A stretch of DNA of 44,387 bases from CAVTHK01 sp964552235 (lineage in GTDB: Bacteria > Spirochaetota > Spirochaetia > SZUA-6 > CAVTHK01), in contig CAZKGO010000033.1 of assembly GCA_964552235.1 (NCBI GenBank), positions 1 to 44,387 on the forward strand, written 5' to 3'. A program made the position numbers and the translations under genes. Shown one piece after another: positions 37,836-44,387 of the stretch (positions are counted from its first letter, which is position 1; every line of letters begins with the position of its first letter). The notes beneath the pieces are model-generated. The model saw only the letters and a list, made by a program, of their open reading frames with translations. It made no database searches and had not been told where the DNA came from.

Positions 37836-39919
37836 GCGGAGCGACCTCCCGCAAGCTGGACGGCGGTGAACGGCGCCTCGCTGACCTGCAGGCCCACAGC
37901 CTGCCCCAGGGCCGCGGCTGCCGCGGGTGCGACGCCGACGACGGCAAGGTCGCCGAATCCCCGCTTGCCCCTGTCGAGCACGCGCAGGTGCACCTCGGGC
38001 AGGTCCAGGATTCCGAGCGCCGGGTGCTCGCCCGGGACCGCTTCGACCCACACGCCGTCGACGTAGCGGCCCTTGTCGAACAGCAGGTAGTCGAGATTGT
38101 AGAGCGCGCTGCCTTCGACGCAGGCCTGCGTGCGCTCGTCTGCCTCCGCCGCGCCCTCAAGCGTCGTCCAGATGCCTCGCCCCCGCGCCTGGAACGTGAT
38201 CGAGTCGACTTCCATCTCGACGACGGTCGCCTCCCAGCACAGCCCGTAGTAGGCCTGGCCCCGCGGCGAGGCCGGGCTCCAGAGCGGACCGGCAGGCCGC
38301 CGCAGCGATCGCGTGACCTGGATCGGGGGCAGGCGCTTGAGGCGCTGGCTGGCGATGGCGCGGCAGGCCTGCGCCACCACGTCGTCGAGCAGCGTCTCGA
38401 TCCTGGACCCGGTGGCCGGGCCCGAATCGGGGACGTCGGCGGTGTCGACCGGCTCGAGGATCACATCCTCGACGGGGATGTCGAGCAGCCGCGCGGCCGT
38501 GCGCACCCAGACCAAGGCTTGGCTGTCCGCGGCCTGGGACGAAGCGACGCGCAGCTTCTTGTGCTGGTCAAAGAGCACCTTGACCGTCGATCGCTTGTGC
38601 GACTCGGCGCCCGACAGCAGCCCCATGCCGTGAAACGCCACGGCCAGGCCGATGCCGCGCAGCGGGCCCCGGTCGCCGCCGGCAGGCAGGCGGCCCACCA
38701 CGGTCACCGGCGACGCCCTGTCGCCCTCCGCCTGGACGACGGTGCCCCGGCGCTTGCGGGCCGCCTCGTAGGCCGCCCACTTGCGCCGGAAGTCGGATCG
38801 CTGCAGCACGTCCTCGAGCAGCTCGAGGGGATCCTCCCGGTGCCAGCGCATTCCGCTGGGAAACACCGCCGAGCCCTCGAGGTGGCGGCGGCGCCACTCC
38901 CAGGGCGTCACGCCGAGCTCGGCGGCAATGCGGTCCGCATGCCGCTCCAGGGCGAAGAAGGCTTGGGGCTCGCCGCATCCCGCGAATGCCGCCGAAGGCG
39001 TGCGGGCGCTCGCGAGCAGGCGCGCCCGCACCCGCACGTGGTCGCACCGGTAGCCGCCGCAGGCGGCCAGGAGCGCGCGCTCGAGGACGTCGGCCGAGAA
39101 CACCGGAAAGGCGCCGGCGTCGAAACTCATCTCCACGTCCATCGCCGCGAGGGAGCCGTCGGCATCGAGGCCGCTGCGGTAGCGCGCGACGCACGGCGGC
39201 CGCTTGGGCGTGTACGCCAGGCTTTCCTTTTGGGTGTACACCATCCGCACGGCCCGGGAGGCGACCCGCGCGATGAGCGCCGCGTGCCCGGCCATCAGAG
39301 TTGGGGTGAGCAGGCGGCCGGCGATGGGGCAGGGGGCGGGCTGGACGCGCACCCGCACGCGCGAAGGGCTCATGTCGAGCAGCGCCGCCACGTTGTCCCG
39401 CAGGAGGAACGGATCGCTCGAGGCGCAGGAGAGGTGCATCTCCCGCTCGTCGCCGACGGCCAGGACGCTCTGCGACGAGGAGCCCATCGCCTCCTGGAAC
39501 CCGGTCCGGTAGGTTCCCTCCACGACTCGCGCGCAGGACGCGAAAGCGGCGTCGGGGTCGCCGCGCTCGAAGGCGATCTCGCGCACGACCTCCGGCTCGC
39601 CGCGGCCGGCCTGCGCAGCAGGGGGATCGCACACGATCGCCGCCTCGCGCGCGAGGGCGGCCAGCTGCTCGCGGTCGGGGCCGGCGAGCAGCACGACGGG
39701 TTCGCCGACGTAGCTCACGCTGCCCTGGGCGAGAAACGGCATCGTGAGGTCGAGGTGGACGAGGCGGTTGCGCCCCGGGATGCCCGACGCGTCGACGGCC
39801 AGAAATCCCTCGGGAAGGGGAGGCAGCCGCACCTCCGCGATCCTGCCTGCGGCAGCCGCGGACCGAACGGTGACCGCGTGGAGAGGGGGGAGATCCGGGA
39901 CAGGGCTCGAGTCGCTCAT
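37832..39919 (-). CDS. Molybdenum-hydroxylase-like large subunit with degenerate motifs
   Basis: A 695-residue homologue of the xanthine dehydrogenase molybdopterin-binding subunit, shorter than the usual ~750. Recognisable blocks: FERGDPDAAFASCARVVEG, TGFQEAMGSS, the SQALVWVRTAA region, GLCWEATVVEMEVD and TLEGAAEADERTQACVEGS. Several hallmarks differ. The glycine-rich FGGK loop is replaced by PAPCPIAGRLLTP (about 190-202). The conserved AFRG arginine is Ala313 in AFAGCGEPQ. The catalytic Glu of KGxGEP becomes Asp657 in KRGFGDL. The start ATG at 39919 overlaps the aminotransferase stop by four bases. It may bind a different substrate or cofactor, or have lost hydroxylase chemistry. Related genes in other spirochaetes are annotated quinoline 2-oxidoreductase, as I recall. 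Confidence 0.82.
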   Translation of the reverse strand: MSDSSPVPDLPPLHAVTVRSAAAAGRIAEVRLPPLPEGFLAVDASGIPGRNRLVHLDLTMPFLAQGSVSYVGEPVVLLAGPDREQLAALAREAAIVCDPPAAQAGRGEPEVVREIAFERGDPDAAFASCARVVEGTYRTGFQEAMGSSSQSVLAVGDEREMHLSCASSDPFLLRDNVAALLDMSPSRVRVRVQPAPCPIAGRLLTPTLMAGHAALIARVASRAVRMVYTQKESLAYTPKRPPCVARYRSGLDADGSLAAMDVEMSFDAGAFPVFSADVLERALLAACGGYRCDHVRVRARLLASARTPSAAFAGCGEPQAFFALERHADRIAAELGVTPWEWRRRHLEGSAVFPSGMRWHREDPLELLEDVLQRSDFRRKWAAYEAARKRRGTVVQAEGDRASPVTVVGRLPAGGDRGPLRGIGLAVAFHGMGLLSGAESHKRSTVKVLFDQHKKLRVASSQAADSQALVWVRTAARLLDIPVEDVILEPVDTADVPDSGPATGSRIETLLDDVVAQACRAIASQRLKRLPPIQVTRSLRRPAGPLWSPASPRGQAYYGLCWEATVVEMEVDSITFQARGRGIWTTLEGAAEADERTQACVEGSALYNLDYLLFDKGRYVDGVWVEAVPGEHPALGILDLPEVHLRVLDRGKRGFGDLAVVGVAPAAAAALGQAVGLQVSEAPFTAVQLAGGRSA

Positions 39920-41082
39920 CGGGCGGCACCGCGGCCGATCTGCCGCACGGCTTCGACGACGCGGGCCACCTGTGCGTCGGTGAGCGCGGGATAGATCGGC
40001 AGGCTGATCGTGCGCTCGTAGCAGTCCAGGGCGACCGGGTAGTCGGCCGGCGCCAGCCGGTAGCGGCCGCTGTAGTAGGGCATGAGATGGAGCGGGATGT
40101 AGTGGACCGACGTGCCGATGCCGCGCTCGCGCAGGGCCTCGATGAACTGGTCGCGGGACAGCGAGAGGCGATCCGGCAGCAGGCGCAGCAGGAACAGGTG
40201 CCAGGCGTGCGCCGGCGAGTCGACGGGCAGCTCCAGGAAGTCGAGCCCGGCCAGGCCTTCGATGTAGGCCCGGGCCACTCTGCGGCGCTCGGCCAGGAAA
40301 GCGGCCGCGCGGCCGAGCTGCACGCGGCCGATCGCGGCTGCGATGTCCGTCATGTTGTACTTGAACCCGGCCGCGACCACCGCGTAGCGCCAGCTCGCCT
40401 CGGTCGAGGTGTAGCGGGCCCACGCTTCGCGGTCGATGCCGTGGTTGCGCATGATCCGCACCCGCGCGGCCAGGTCGTCGCGAGCGGTCACCACCATTCC
40501 GCCTTCGCCGGTGGTGATGGTCTTGTTGGCGTAGAACGAGTAGACGCCCACCTCTCCGATCGCGCCGGCGTAGCGGCCCCCGACAGTCACCGGGAACGCG
40601 TGAGCCGCGTCCTCGACGATGGGCACGCCCGGGGCCACGGCGGCCAGATCGCCGAGGGCGCACGGCAGGCCGCCGACGTGAACCGGCACCATCGCCTTGG
40701 GCCGCGCGCCCCGCTCGCCGATCGCCTGCTCGAGGCGGCGCGGGTCGATGTTGTACGTGCGCGGCTCGATGTCGACGAACAGCGGGTCGGCGCCGAGGTA
40801 GCGGATCACCTCCGCGGTGGCGGTGAACGTGTAGGGCGTCGTGGCCACCACGTCGCCAGGCCCCACGCCGAGCGCCTCGAGGGCGAGGTGGAGCCCCGCC
40901 GTGGCCGAGCAGACCGCCAGGGCGTGCGGGGCGCCGACGTACCGGGCGAACTCCCGCTCGAAGGCCGCCGCCTGGGGGCCGGTCGTGAGCCAGCCGCTGC
41001 GGATGACCTGCACGGCGGCCTGCTCTTCGGCGGCGCCGAGGGCCGGCCGCGAAAAGGGTATGAATTCAGTATTCGGGCTCAT
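39916..41082 (-). CDS. DegT/DnrJ/EryC1-family PLP aminotransferase
   Basis: A 388-residue sugar aminotransferase, which transfers an amino group from glutamate to a keto-sugar nucleotide. SRPALGAAEEQAAVQVI starts the family fold, SATAGLHLALEALGV follows (PLP phosphate region), DAAHAFPV precedes the active-site lysine, K187 in YSFYANKTITTGEGG. The C-terminal part has HLMPYYSGRYRLAPADYP and YERTISLPIYPALTDAQVARV. It overlaps the dehydratase gene by 17 bases. A CapD-type dehydratase supplies a 4-keto sugar and this enzyme would aminate it, giving a 4-amino-deoxy sugar for a glycan. The ATG at 41082 begins the conserved region. Confidence 0.92.
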   Translation of the reverse strand: MSPNTEFIPFSRPALGAAEEQAAVQVIRSGWLTTGPQAAAFEREFARYVGAPHALAVCSATAGLHLALEALGVGPGDVVATTPYTFTATAEVIRYLGADPLFVDIEPRTYNIDPRRLEQAIGERGARPKAMVPVHVGGLPCALGDLAAVAPGVPIVEDAAHAFPVTVGGRYAGAIGEVGVYSFYANKTITTGEGGMVVTARDDLAARVRIMRNHGIDREAWARYTSTEASWRYAVVAAGFKYNMTDIAAAIGRVQLGRAAAFLAERRRVARAYIEGLAGLDFLELPVDSPAHAWHLFLLRLLPDRLSLSRDQFIEALRERGIGTSVHYIPLHLMPYYSGRYRLAPADYPVALDCYERTISLPIYPALTDAQVARVVEAVRQIGRGAAR

Positions 41083-42547
41083 TCTCGGGTGCCTCGAGCG
41101 ACGGTATGGCCTTCCGCAGGACCTGGCGCAGCGTCTTCCGGTTGCGGTAGCAGGCGGGGCGCTGCGGATCGAAGACGCAGATCGGGGCGAGCTCGGCCAG
41201 CAGCCGCTCAAGCGGCATCCCGATGCTCCCGTTGCGCTTGAGGGCGAGGATGCCGGGGTAGGCGGTCGGCATCGCGGCCTCGCCCTCGGCCCAGAGGCGC
41301 TCGTGCAGCTTTTCGCCCGGCCGCAGGCCGGTGTACACGATCTTGATGTCTCGGCCCGGCTCGTAGCCGTGGAACACGATCAGCTGCTCGGCGAGCTTGC
41401 TGATGTTCACCGGCTCCCCCATCTGGAGGATCAGCACGTCCGCGTCGACGTCGATTCCCCCTGCCTTCAGGACCAGGGACGCCGCGGCGGGGATCGTCAT
41501 GAAGAACCGCGTCACCTCGGGGTGCGTCACGGTCACCGGCCCGCCGGTTCGGATCTGTTCCTGGAACAGGGGAAGGATGCTTCCGCGGGAGGCGAGCACG
41601 TTGCCGAATCGCACAACGATGAAGCGGCGCCCCTGCGCCCGCTCGCGCAGGATCAGCTCCTCGGCGATCAGCTTGGAGGCTCCGTAGACGGAAGTCGGCG
41701 AGACGGCCTTGTCCGTCGAGATCATGACGAAGCTCCGCACGCCGGTCGCCAGGCTCGCCTCCACGAGGTTGCGCGTCCCGAACACGTTGTTGTGGACCGC
41801 CGCGACGGGGTTGGCCTCCATCAGGGTCACGTGCTTGTGCGCCGCGGTGTGAAAGACGATGTCGGCCCGCAGCCGGCCCATCAGGTAGCGGACGTAGTCG
41901 CGATCCTGCAGCTCGCCGATGACCGGCACGATGGTGGCCGCTTCGCCGACGCCTTCTTTTTGAAGGATCCTGAGCTCGCGGTCGATGCCGAAGATGCTGT
42001 TCTCGCCGTGGCCGAACAGGTACAGCCGCTGGGCGCCCCCGGAGAGCAGCTGCCGCGCGAGCTCGCTGCCGATGCTGCCGCCTGCTCCGGTGACCAGCAC
42101 GCGGCGGCCCCGCACGTAGGCGAGGCTCTCGCGCAGCGAGACGGTGAGCTGGTCGTGCGACAGCACGTCCTCGGGGTTGATCTCGCGCGTGAGCACGAGG
42201 TGGGCGTCGCCGTCGACGACCTGCGAAAGGTTGGGCAGGATGCGAATGCGCACGAATCCCGCCTGCCGCAGCAGGCCGTAGATGCGCCGCAGCCGCTCGC
42301 GGCTGCCGTCGGGAATCGCGATGACCGCCTCGTCGTCCGCAGTGGTGTTGAGGACCGCTACGACGTCCTGGATCGGCCCCATGATCGGCACGCCCTGGAC
42401 GCGATGGCCGACCTTGTCCGGATCGTCATCGAGAAAGGCGACGACCCGTCCGAAGATGCCCTTGCCCCTGTTGATCTCGTTGGCGATCGCGATGCCGGCC
42501 TGGCCGGCGCCGATCACGTAGATCCTGCTGCGCAGCCGCCACTTCAC
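41066..42547 (-). CDS. CapD/FlaA1-type nucleoside-diphosphate-sugar dehydratase, without membrane domain
   Basis: A 493-residue UDP-sugar 4,6-dehydratase/epimerase. The four N-terminal membrane helices of WbpM/CapD proteins are absent: it begins directly with the first Rossmann domain (IYVIGAGQAGIAIANEINRG, 9-28). The second, catalytic SDR domain starts TGAGGSIGSELARQL (153-167). STDKAVSPTSVYGASK (277-292) gives Ser-x-Asp-Lys, with Tyr288 and Lys292 as a YxxxK pair; many large membrane dehydratases have Met at the Tyr position. PVNISKLAEQLI and TGLRPGEKLHE complete the family features. It overlaps NusG-paralogue and aminotransferase genes. It should be soluble. Confidence 0.92.
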   Translation of the reverse strand: MKWRLRSRIYVIGAGQAGIAIANEINRGKGIFGRVVAFLDDDPDKVGHRVQGVPIMGPIQDVVAVLNTTADDEAVIAIPDGSRERLRRIYGLLRQAGFVRIRILPNLSQVVDGDAHLVLTREINPEDVLSHDQLTVSLRESLAYVRGRRVLVTGAGGSIGSELARQLLSGGAQRLYLFGHGENSIFGIDRELRILQKEGVGEAATIVPVIGELQDRDYVRYLMGRLRADIVFHTAAHKHVTLMEANPVAAVHNNVFGTRNLVEASLATGVRSFVMISTDKAVSPTSVYGASKLIAEELILRERAQGRRFIVVRFGNVLASRGSILPLFQEQIRTGGPVTVTHPEVTRFFMTIPAAASLVLKAGGIDVDADVLILQMGEPVNISKLAEQLIVFHGYEPGRDIKIVYTGLRPGEKLHERLWAEGEAAMPTAYPGILALKRNGSIGMPLERLLAELAPICVFDPQRPACYRNRKTLRQVLRKAIPSLEAPENEPEY

Positions 42548-43104
42548 TGCGTTTCCGTCCGCTCCGGTCCCTTTTCCATCGACGTGAAGCCGAAGTCGAC
42601 CAGCCGCGACTCGTCGTAGAGGTCGAGTCTGACCTTGGCGCGGCCCTTGCGGCGGTCGACCTTCACGATCAGGCCCTCGAGCCCCTTGAGCGGGCCCTCG
42701 ATGATCCTGATACGATTATTCTCGTCGAATACCGCCACCGACTTGCGGACGACCTCGCCGTAGCGAAGCAGCTGAGCCAGCGGTCGGGCGTCGCGCTCGG
42801 ACACCGGCTGGACGTCGTGATTGCTCGGCAGGAACCTGAGGAAACCCGGAACGCCCCGCAGGCTCTGGTAGACGTGGCCGGCCACCGTCTCGGCCTCCAG
42901 AAAGAGGTAGCCGGGAAAGACGGGCTGCAGGACTTCGCGCCACCGGCCCGCGCGGCGGACCCTGAGGCTGCGGCGGGGCCAGAACAGGTGGACGCCCGGC
43001 AGCTCCTCGAGGGCCTGGTGCGCGATCCGCAGAAAGCGCGCCTCCCGGCGCGCGGCGACCTGCAGCGCGTAGTAGCGCCGGACTGCGGAATCTGGGCTCG
43101 ACAT
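42544..43104 (-). CDS. NusG-paralogue antiterminator (RfaH/UpxY/LoaP-like)
   Basis: A 186-residue specialised NusG protein. The NGN domain is at about 8-110 (YYALQVAARREARFLRIA, then QPVFPGYLFLEAE, VPGFLRFLPS), the typical PGYLF core. The KOW domain is at about 130-180 (NNRIRIIEGPLKGLEGLIV, then DRRKGRAKVRLDL). General NusG genes sit near secE and ribosomal protein genes; this one heads a polysaccharide-type operon, as RfaH, UpxY and LoaP genes often do, and probably lets RNA polymerase read the long downstream unit. Promoter TTGACT-17-TAGGAT at 43134-43162 starts RNA near 43127. ATG 43104 or 43113 are both possible; I use 43104. Its stop overlaps the dehydratase start by four bases. Confidence 0.85.
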   Translation of the reverse strand: MSSPDSAVRRYYALQVAARREARFLRIAHQALEELPGVHLFWPRRSLRVRRAGRWREVLQPVFPGYLFLEAETVAGHVYQSLRGVPGFLRFLPSNHDVQPVSERDARPLAQLLRYGEVVRKSVAVFDENNRIRIIEGPLKGLEGLIVKVDRRKGRAKVRLDLYDESRLVDFGFTSMEKGPERTETQ

Positions 43105-43133
43105 AGGTTGCATGAGAACGCGACGGTCGCGCG

Positions 43134-43162
43134 ATCCTAACATCCGGACCGCGGGCAGTCAA
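43134..43162 (-). promoter_or_regulatory. Promoter of the six-gene NusG-led operon
   Basis: TTGACT (43162-43157), 17 bp, TAGGAT (43139-43134). The start is near 43127, 14-23 nt before the possible ATGs, without an SD. Confidence 0.65.
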
Positions 43163-43176
43163 CGCTCGGCCCTCTG

Positions 43177-43197
43177 TTTCGCTCACCGCCGGCGAAA
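43177..43197 (+). other. Small hairpin upstream of the RlpA-like gene
   Basis: TTTCGC (43177-43182) pairs with GCGAAA (43192-43197) across 9 nt, between divergent genes. It could be an operator or an RNA stem in the RlpA leader; no good promoter for that gene is visible. Confidence 0.25.
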
Positions 43198-43231
43198 CCG
43201 CCGCCGAAAATGAGAAGGAGGAGAACCATCC

Positions 43232-44387
43232 ATGTGGATATCGAGGCTCGCGGTGTTCCTCCTGCTCCTGACCTGCCTCCCGGGCCGGGCGCAGCAGTGG
43301 GAGGGCAACGCCGCTCGCATCCGACCGGGCGAGTTCGAGACGCCGGGCCTCTTTGCCGCCAGCAACTCGTTTCCTGTGGGTACGCGCGTCCGAGTCGCGA
43401 GCGCCGGCTCAGGCCGCAGCGTCGAGGTCACCGTGACGCGTCGCGTCAACGGAACAACGGGCATCTTTCTGCTCCTCTCCGACCAGGCGGCCGACGCCCT
43501 AGGAGTGGCCGCGGGCGACGTCGCGCGCGTGGTGGCTGCTCCCGTGGCCGTGGTGCCGGGCGCCGACCTGTCGCCCGGCCCGACGAGCAAGGATCCCGAC
43601 GACCCGCGAACCGGGCTCGCCGCTCTGATGGAGGAGCTGCGGGCCGGGCAGCCGGAGCCGGCCGCGCCTGCCGCCGCCCCGCAGCCTGAGCCTGTCGAAG
43701 CCGCAGCCCCGCCTCCGCAGCCGGAGGCTGTCCAGGCCGCGGCTGCCGAGCCCGCAGCTGCCGCTCCCCCGCAGCCGCTGGCTGAGGTGGTAGAGCGCTC
43801 TCCGCAGAAGCGGCTGTTTCAACCGCCCCTGGAGGCGGCAAGCCCGCCCGCCGTCGCGCAGGGGGCGGAGCCTGCGGCCGCCGGGCCCGCAGCCGCCGTG
43901 GCCGACAGCTTGCAGCCGTACCTTTCCCGCTCCCCGCAGAAGCAGCTGTTCCTCCAGCCGCGAGAGGAGGAGATCGCCGCAGCCACGGCTCCCCACCGGC
44001 CGACGGCGGTGGCCGTGACCCCGCCTCCTGCCGGGCCTGCGCCCGCCTTTCCGGTCGAGGCGCAGCAGGCGGTTGAAACGGGGCCTGAGCCGACCGAGGA
44101 GCCGCCTCGGATCGCGGAGGCCCCGCTCGCGGAGCCTCCGCTGGCGAGCCCCGAGCCGCCGCCGGAGCAAGCCGCGGAGCCTGGGCCCGTCGAAGCGGGA
44201 CCGATCGCGAGCGACGCGGTGCCGCGGCCCCCGGCTGGGCCGCCTGTCGCTGTCACGGAGCTCGCTGAGGCTCCCCAGCCCCCGCAGCTCGAGCCGCCCC
44301 AGCCCGCGGAGGCCCCGCAACCGGCGGCTCCGCAGCCGGCTGCCGCCGTTGCGCCGGCCCCCGCGCAGCCGGTGCCGCCGCCCGCTA
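43232..44387 (+). CDS. RlpA-like secreted protein with Pro/Ala-rich tail, 3' truncated
   Basis: The reading frame is open from ATG 43232 to the window end (385 codons). MWISRLAVFLLLLTCLPGRA is a signal peptide, with cleavage expected before QQ. Residues about 22-100 form a double-psi beta-barrel of the RlpA type (FAASNSFPVGTRVRVASAGSG, VTVTRRVNGTTGIFLLLS, AADALGVAAGDVARVV), the version common in spirochaetes; the catalytic Asp of the lytic transglycosylases is not evident. After residue 130 comes a long Pro-Ala-Glu-Gln tail, likely an extended spacer, with two short repeats RSPQKRLFQPP (189-199) and RSPQKQLFLQP (233-243). A strong AAGGAGGAG RBS precedes the ATG. A C-terminal SPOR domain might lie beyond the window. 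Confidence 0.8.
   Translation, partial: MWISRLAVFLLLLTCLPGRAQQWEGNAARIRPGEFETPGLFAASNSFPVGTRVRVASAGSGRSVEVTVTRRVNGTTGIFLLLSDQAADALGVAAGDVARVVAAPVAVVPGADLSPGPTSKDPDDPRTGLAALMEELRAGQPEPAAPAAAPQPEPVEAAAPPPQPEAVQAAAAEPAAAAPPQPLAEVVERSPQKRLFQPPLEAASPPAVAQGAEPAAAGPAAAVADSLQPYLSRSPQKQLFLQPREEEIAAATAPHRPTAVAVTPPPAGPAPAFPVEAQQAVETGPEPTEEPPRIAEAPLAEPPLASPEPPPEQAAEPGPVEAGPIASDAVPRPPAGPPVAVTELAEAPQPPQLEPPQPAEAPQPAAPQPAAAVAPAPAQPVPPPA

Noticed and set aside
43232..44387. Antisense frames in the Pro/Ala tail as separate genes
   Set aside because: They are Gly/Arg/Leu-rich mirror products of the Pro/Ala codons; the plus-strand frame has a signal peptide, a DPBB domain and a strong RBS.

Overview
The window is 44.4 kb of very GC-rich, densely coding bacterial chromosome on both strands. 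There is no rRNA or tRNA that I can see, and no insertion sequence, phage module or CRISPR array. The likeliest host is a high-GC spirochaete. The reasons are an RlpA-like secreted protein with a Pro/Ala tail (43232 to the window end), a protein resembling the spirochaetal DUF5312 family (17429-19063), a class III cyclase with a spirochaete-type N-terminus (15888-17324), and a CapD / DegT / xanthine-dehydrogenase-like gene order that I recall, unchecked, from Treponema pallidum. This assignment is inference from family resemblance.

Layout. 1-1517 (minus): NfeD plus SPFH/stomatin membrane genes. 1653-3442 (plus): a GAF-HD-GYP protein overlapping a YaiI/YqxD protein. 3499-7228 (plus): an M16 peptidase lipoprotein, then a cytidylate-kinase-like protein fused to a BON domain. 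7244-9505 (minus): a polar amino acid ABC importer. 9784-13169: thioredoxin reductase, a CBS-ACT protein, a SMUG1-type uracil-DNA glycosylase (minus) and a parvulin-type isomerase. 13173-19497: a hybrid histidine kinase, a class III cyclase, a DUF5312-like protein and a cysteine-poor DksA. 19576-20218: a gene-free, hairpin-rich stretch. 20219-21567: HNH endonuclease, MoaD, MoaE. 21619-23753 (minus): cytidine deaminase, CysS and a small leader ORF. 23897-29726: a stand-alone secretion-type ATPase, a HEAT-repeat protein, a GAF-PAS-cyclase and a SAM hydrolase. 29707-36430 (minus): the dnaE-yggT-recG-rsmD replication and repair cluster. 36487-43104 (minus): a tightly overlapping six-gene unit, NusG paralogue - CapD-type dehydratase - DegT aminotransferase - three subunits of a molybdenum-hydroxylase-like complex. 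43232-44387 (plus): an RlpA-like protein running off the window.

Two regulatory themes stand out. First, many genes have a readable sigma70-type promoter (TTGnnn, 17 bp, TAnnnT) whose predicted transcription start falls on, or within a few bases of, the start codon, so leaderless mRNAs appear common; this also fixes several start codons. Second, cysS breaks the rule. Its best promoter lies about 180 nt upstream and drives a leaderless 36-codon ORF whose only Cys codon sits just before a 10-bp hairpin, which is an attenuator-like layout.

The most unusual module is the six-gene unit. Its molybdenum-hydroxylase-like large subunit has lost or changed several signature residues (FGGK loop, AFRG Arg, catalytic Glu to Asp), and its 2Fe-2S subunit lacks one of eight cluster cysteines. 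It is embedded in a NusG-led polysaccharide-type operon. A function other than ordinary purine hydroxylation is a real possibility.
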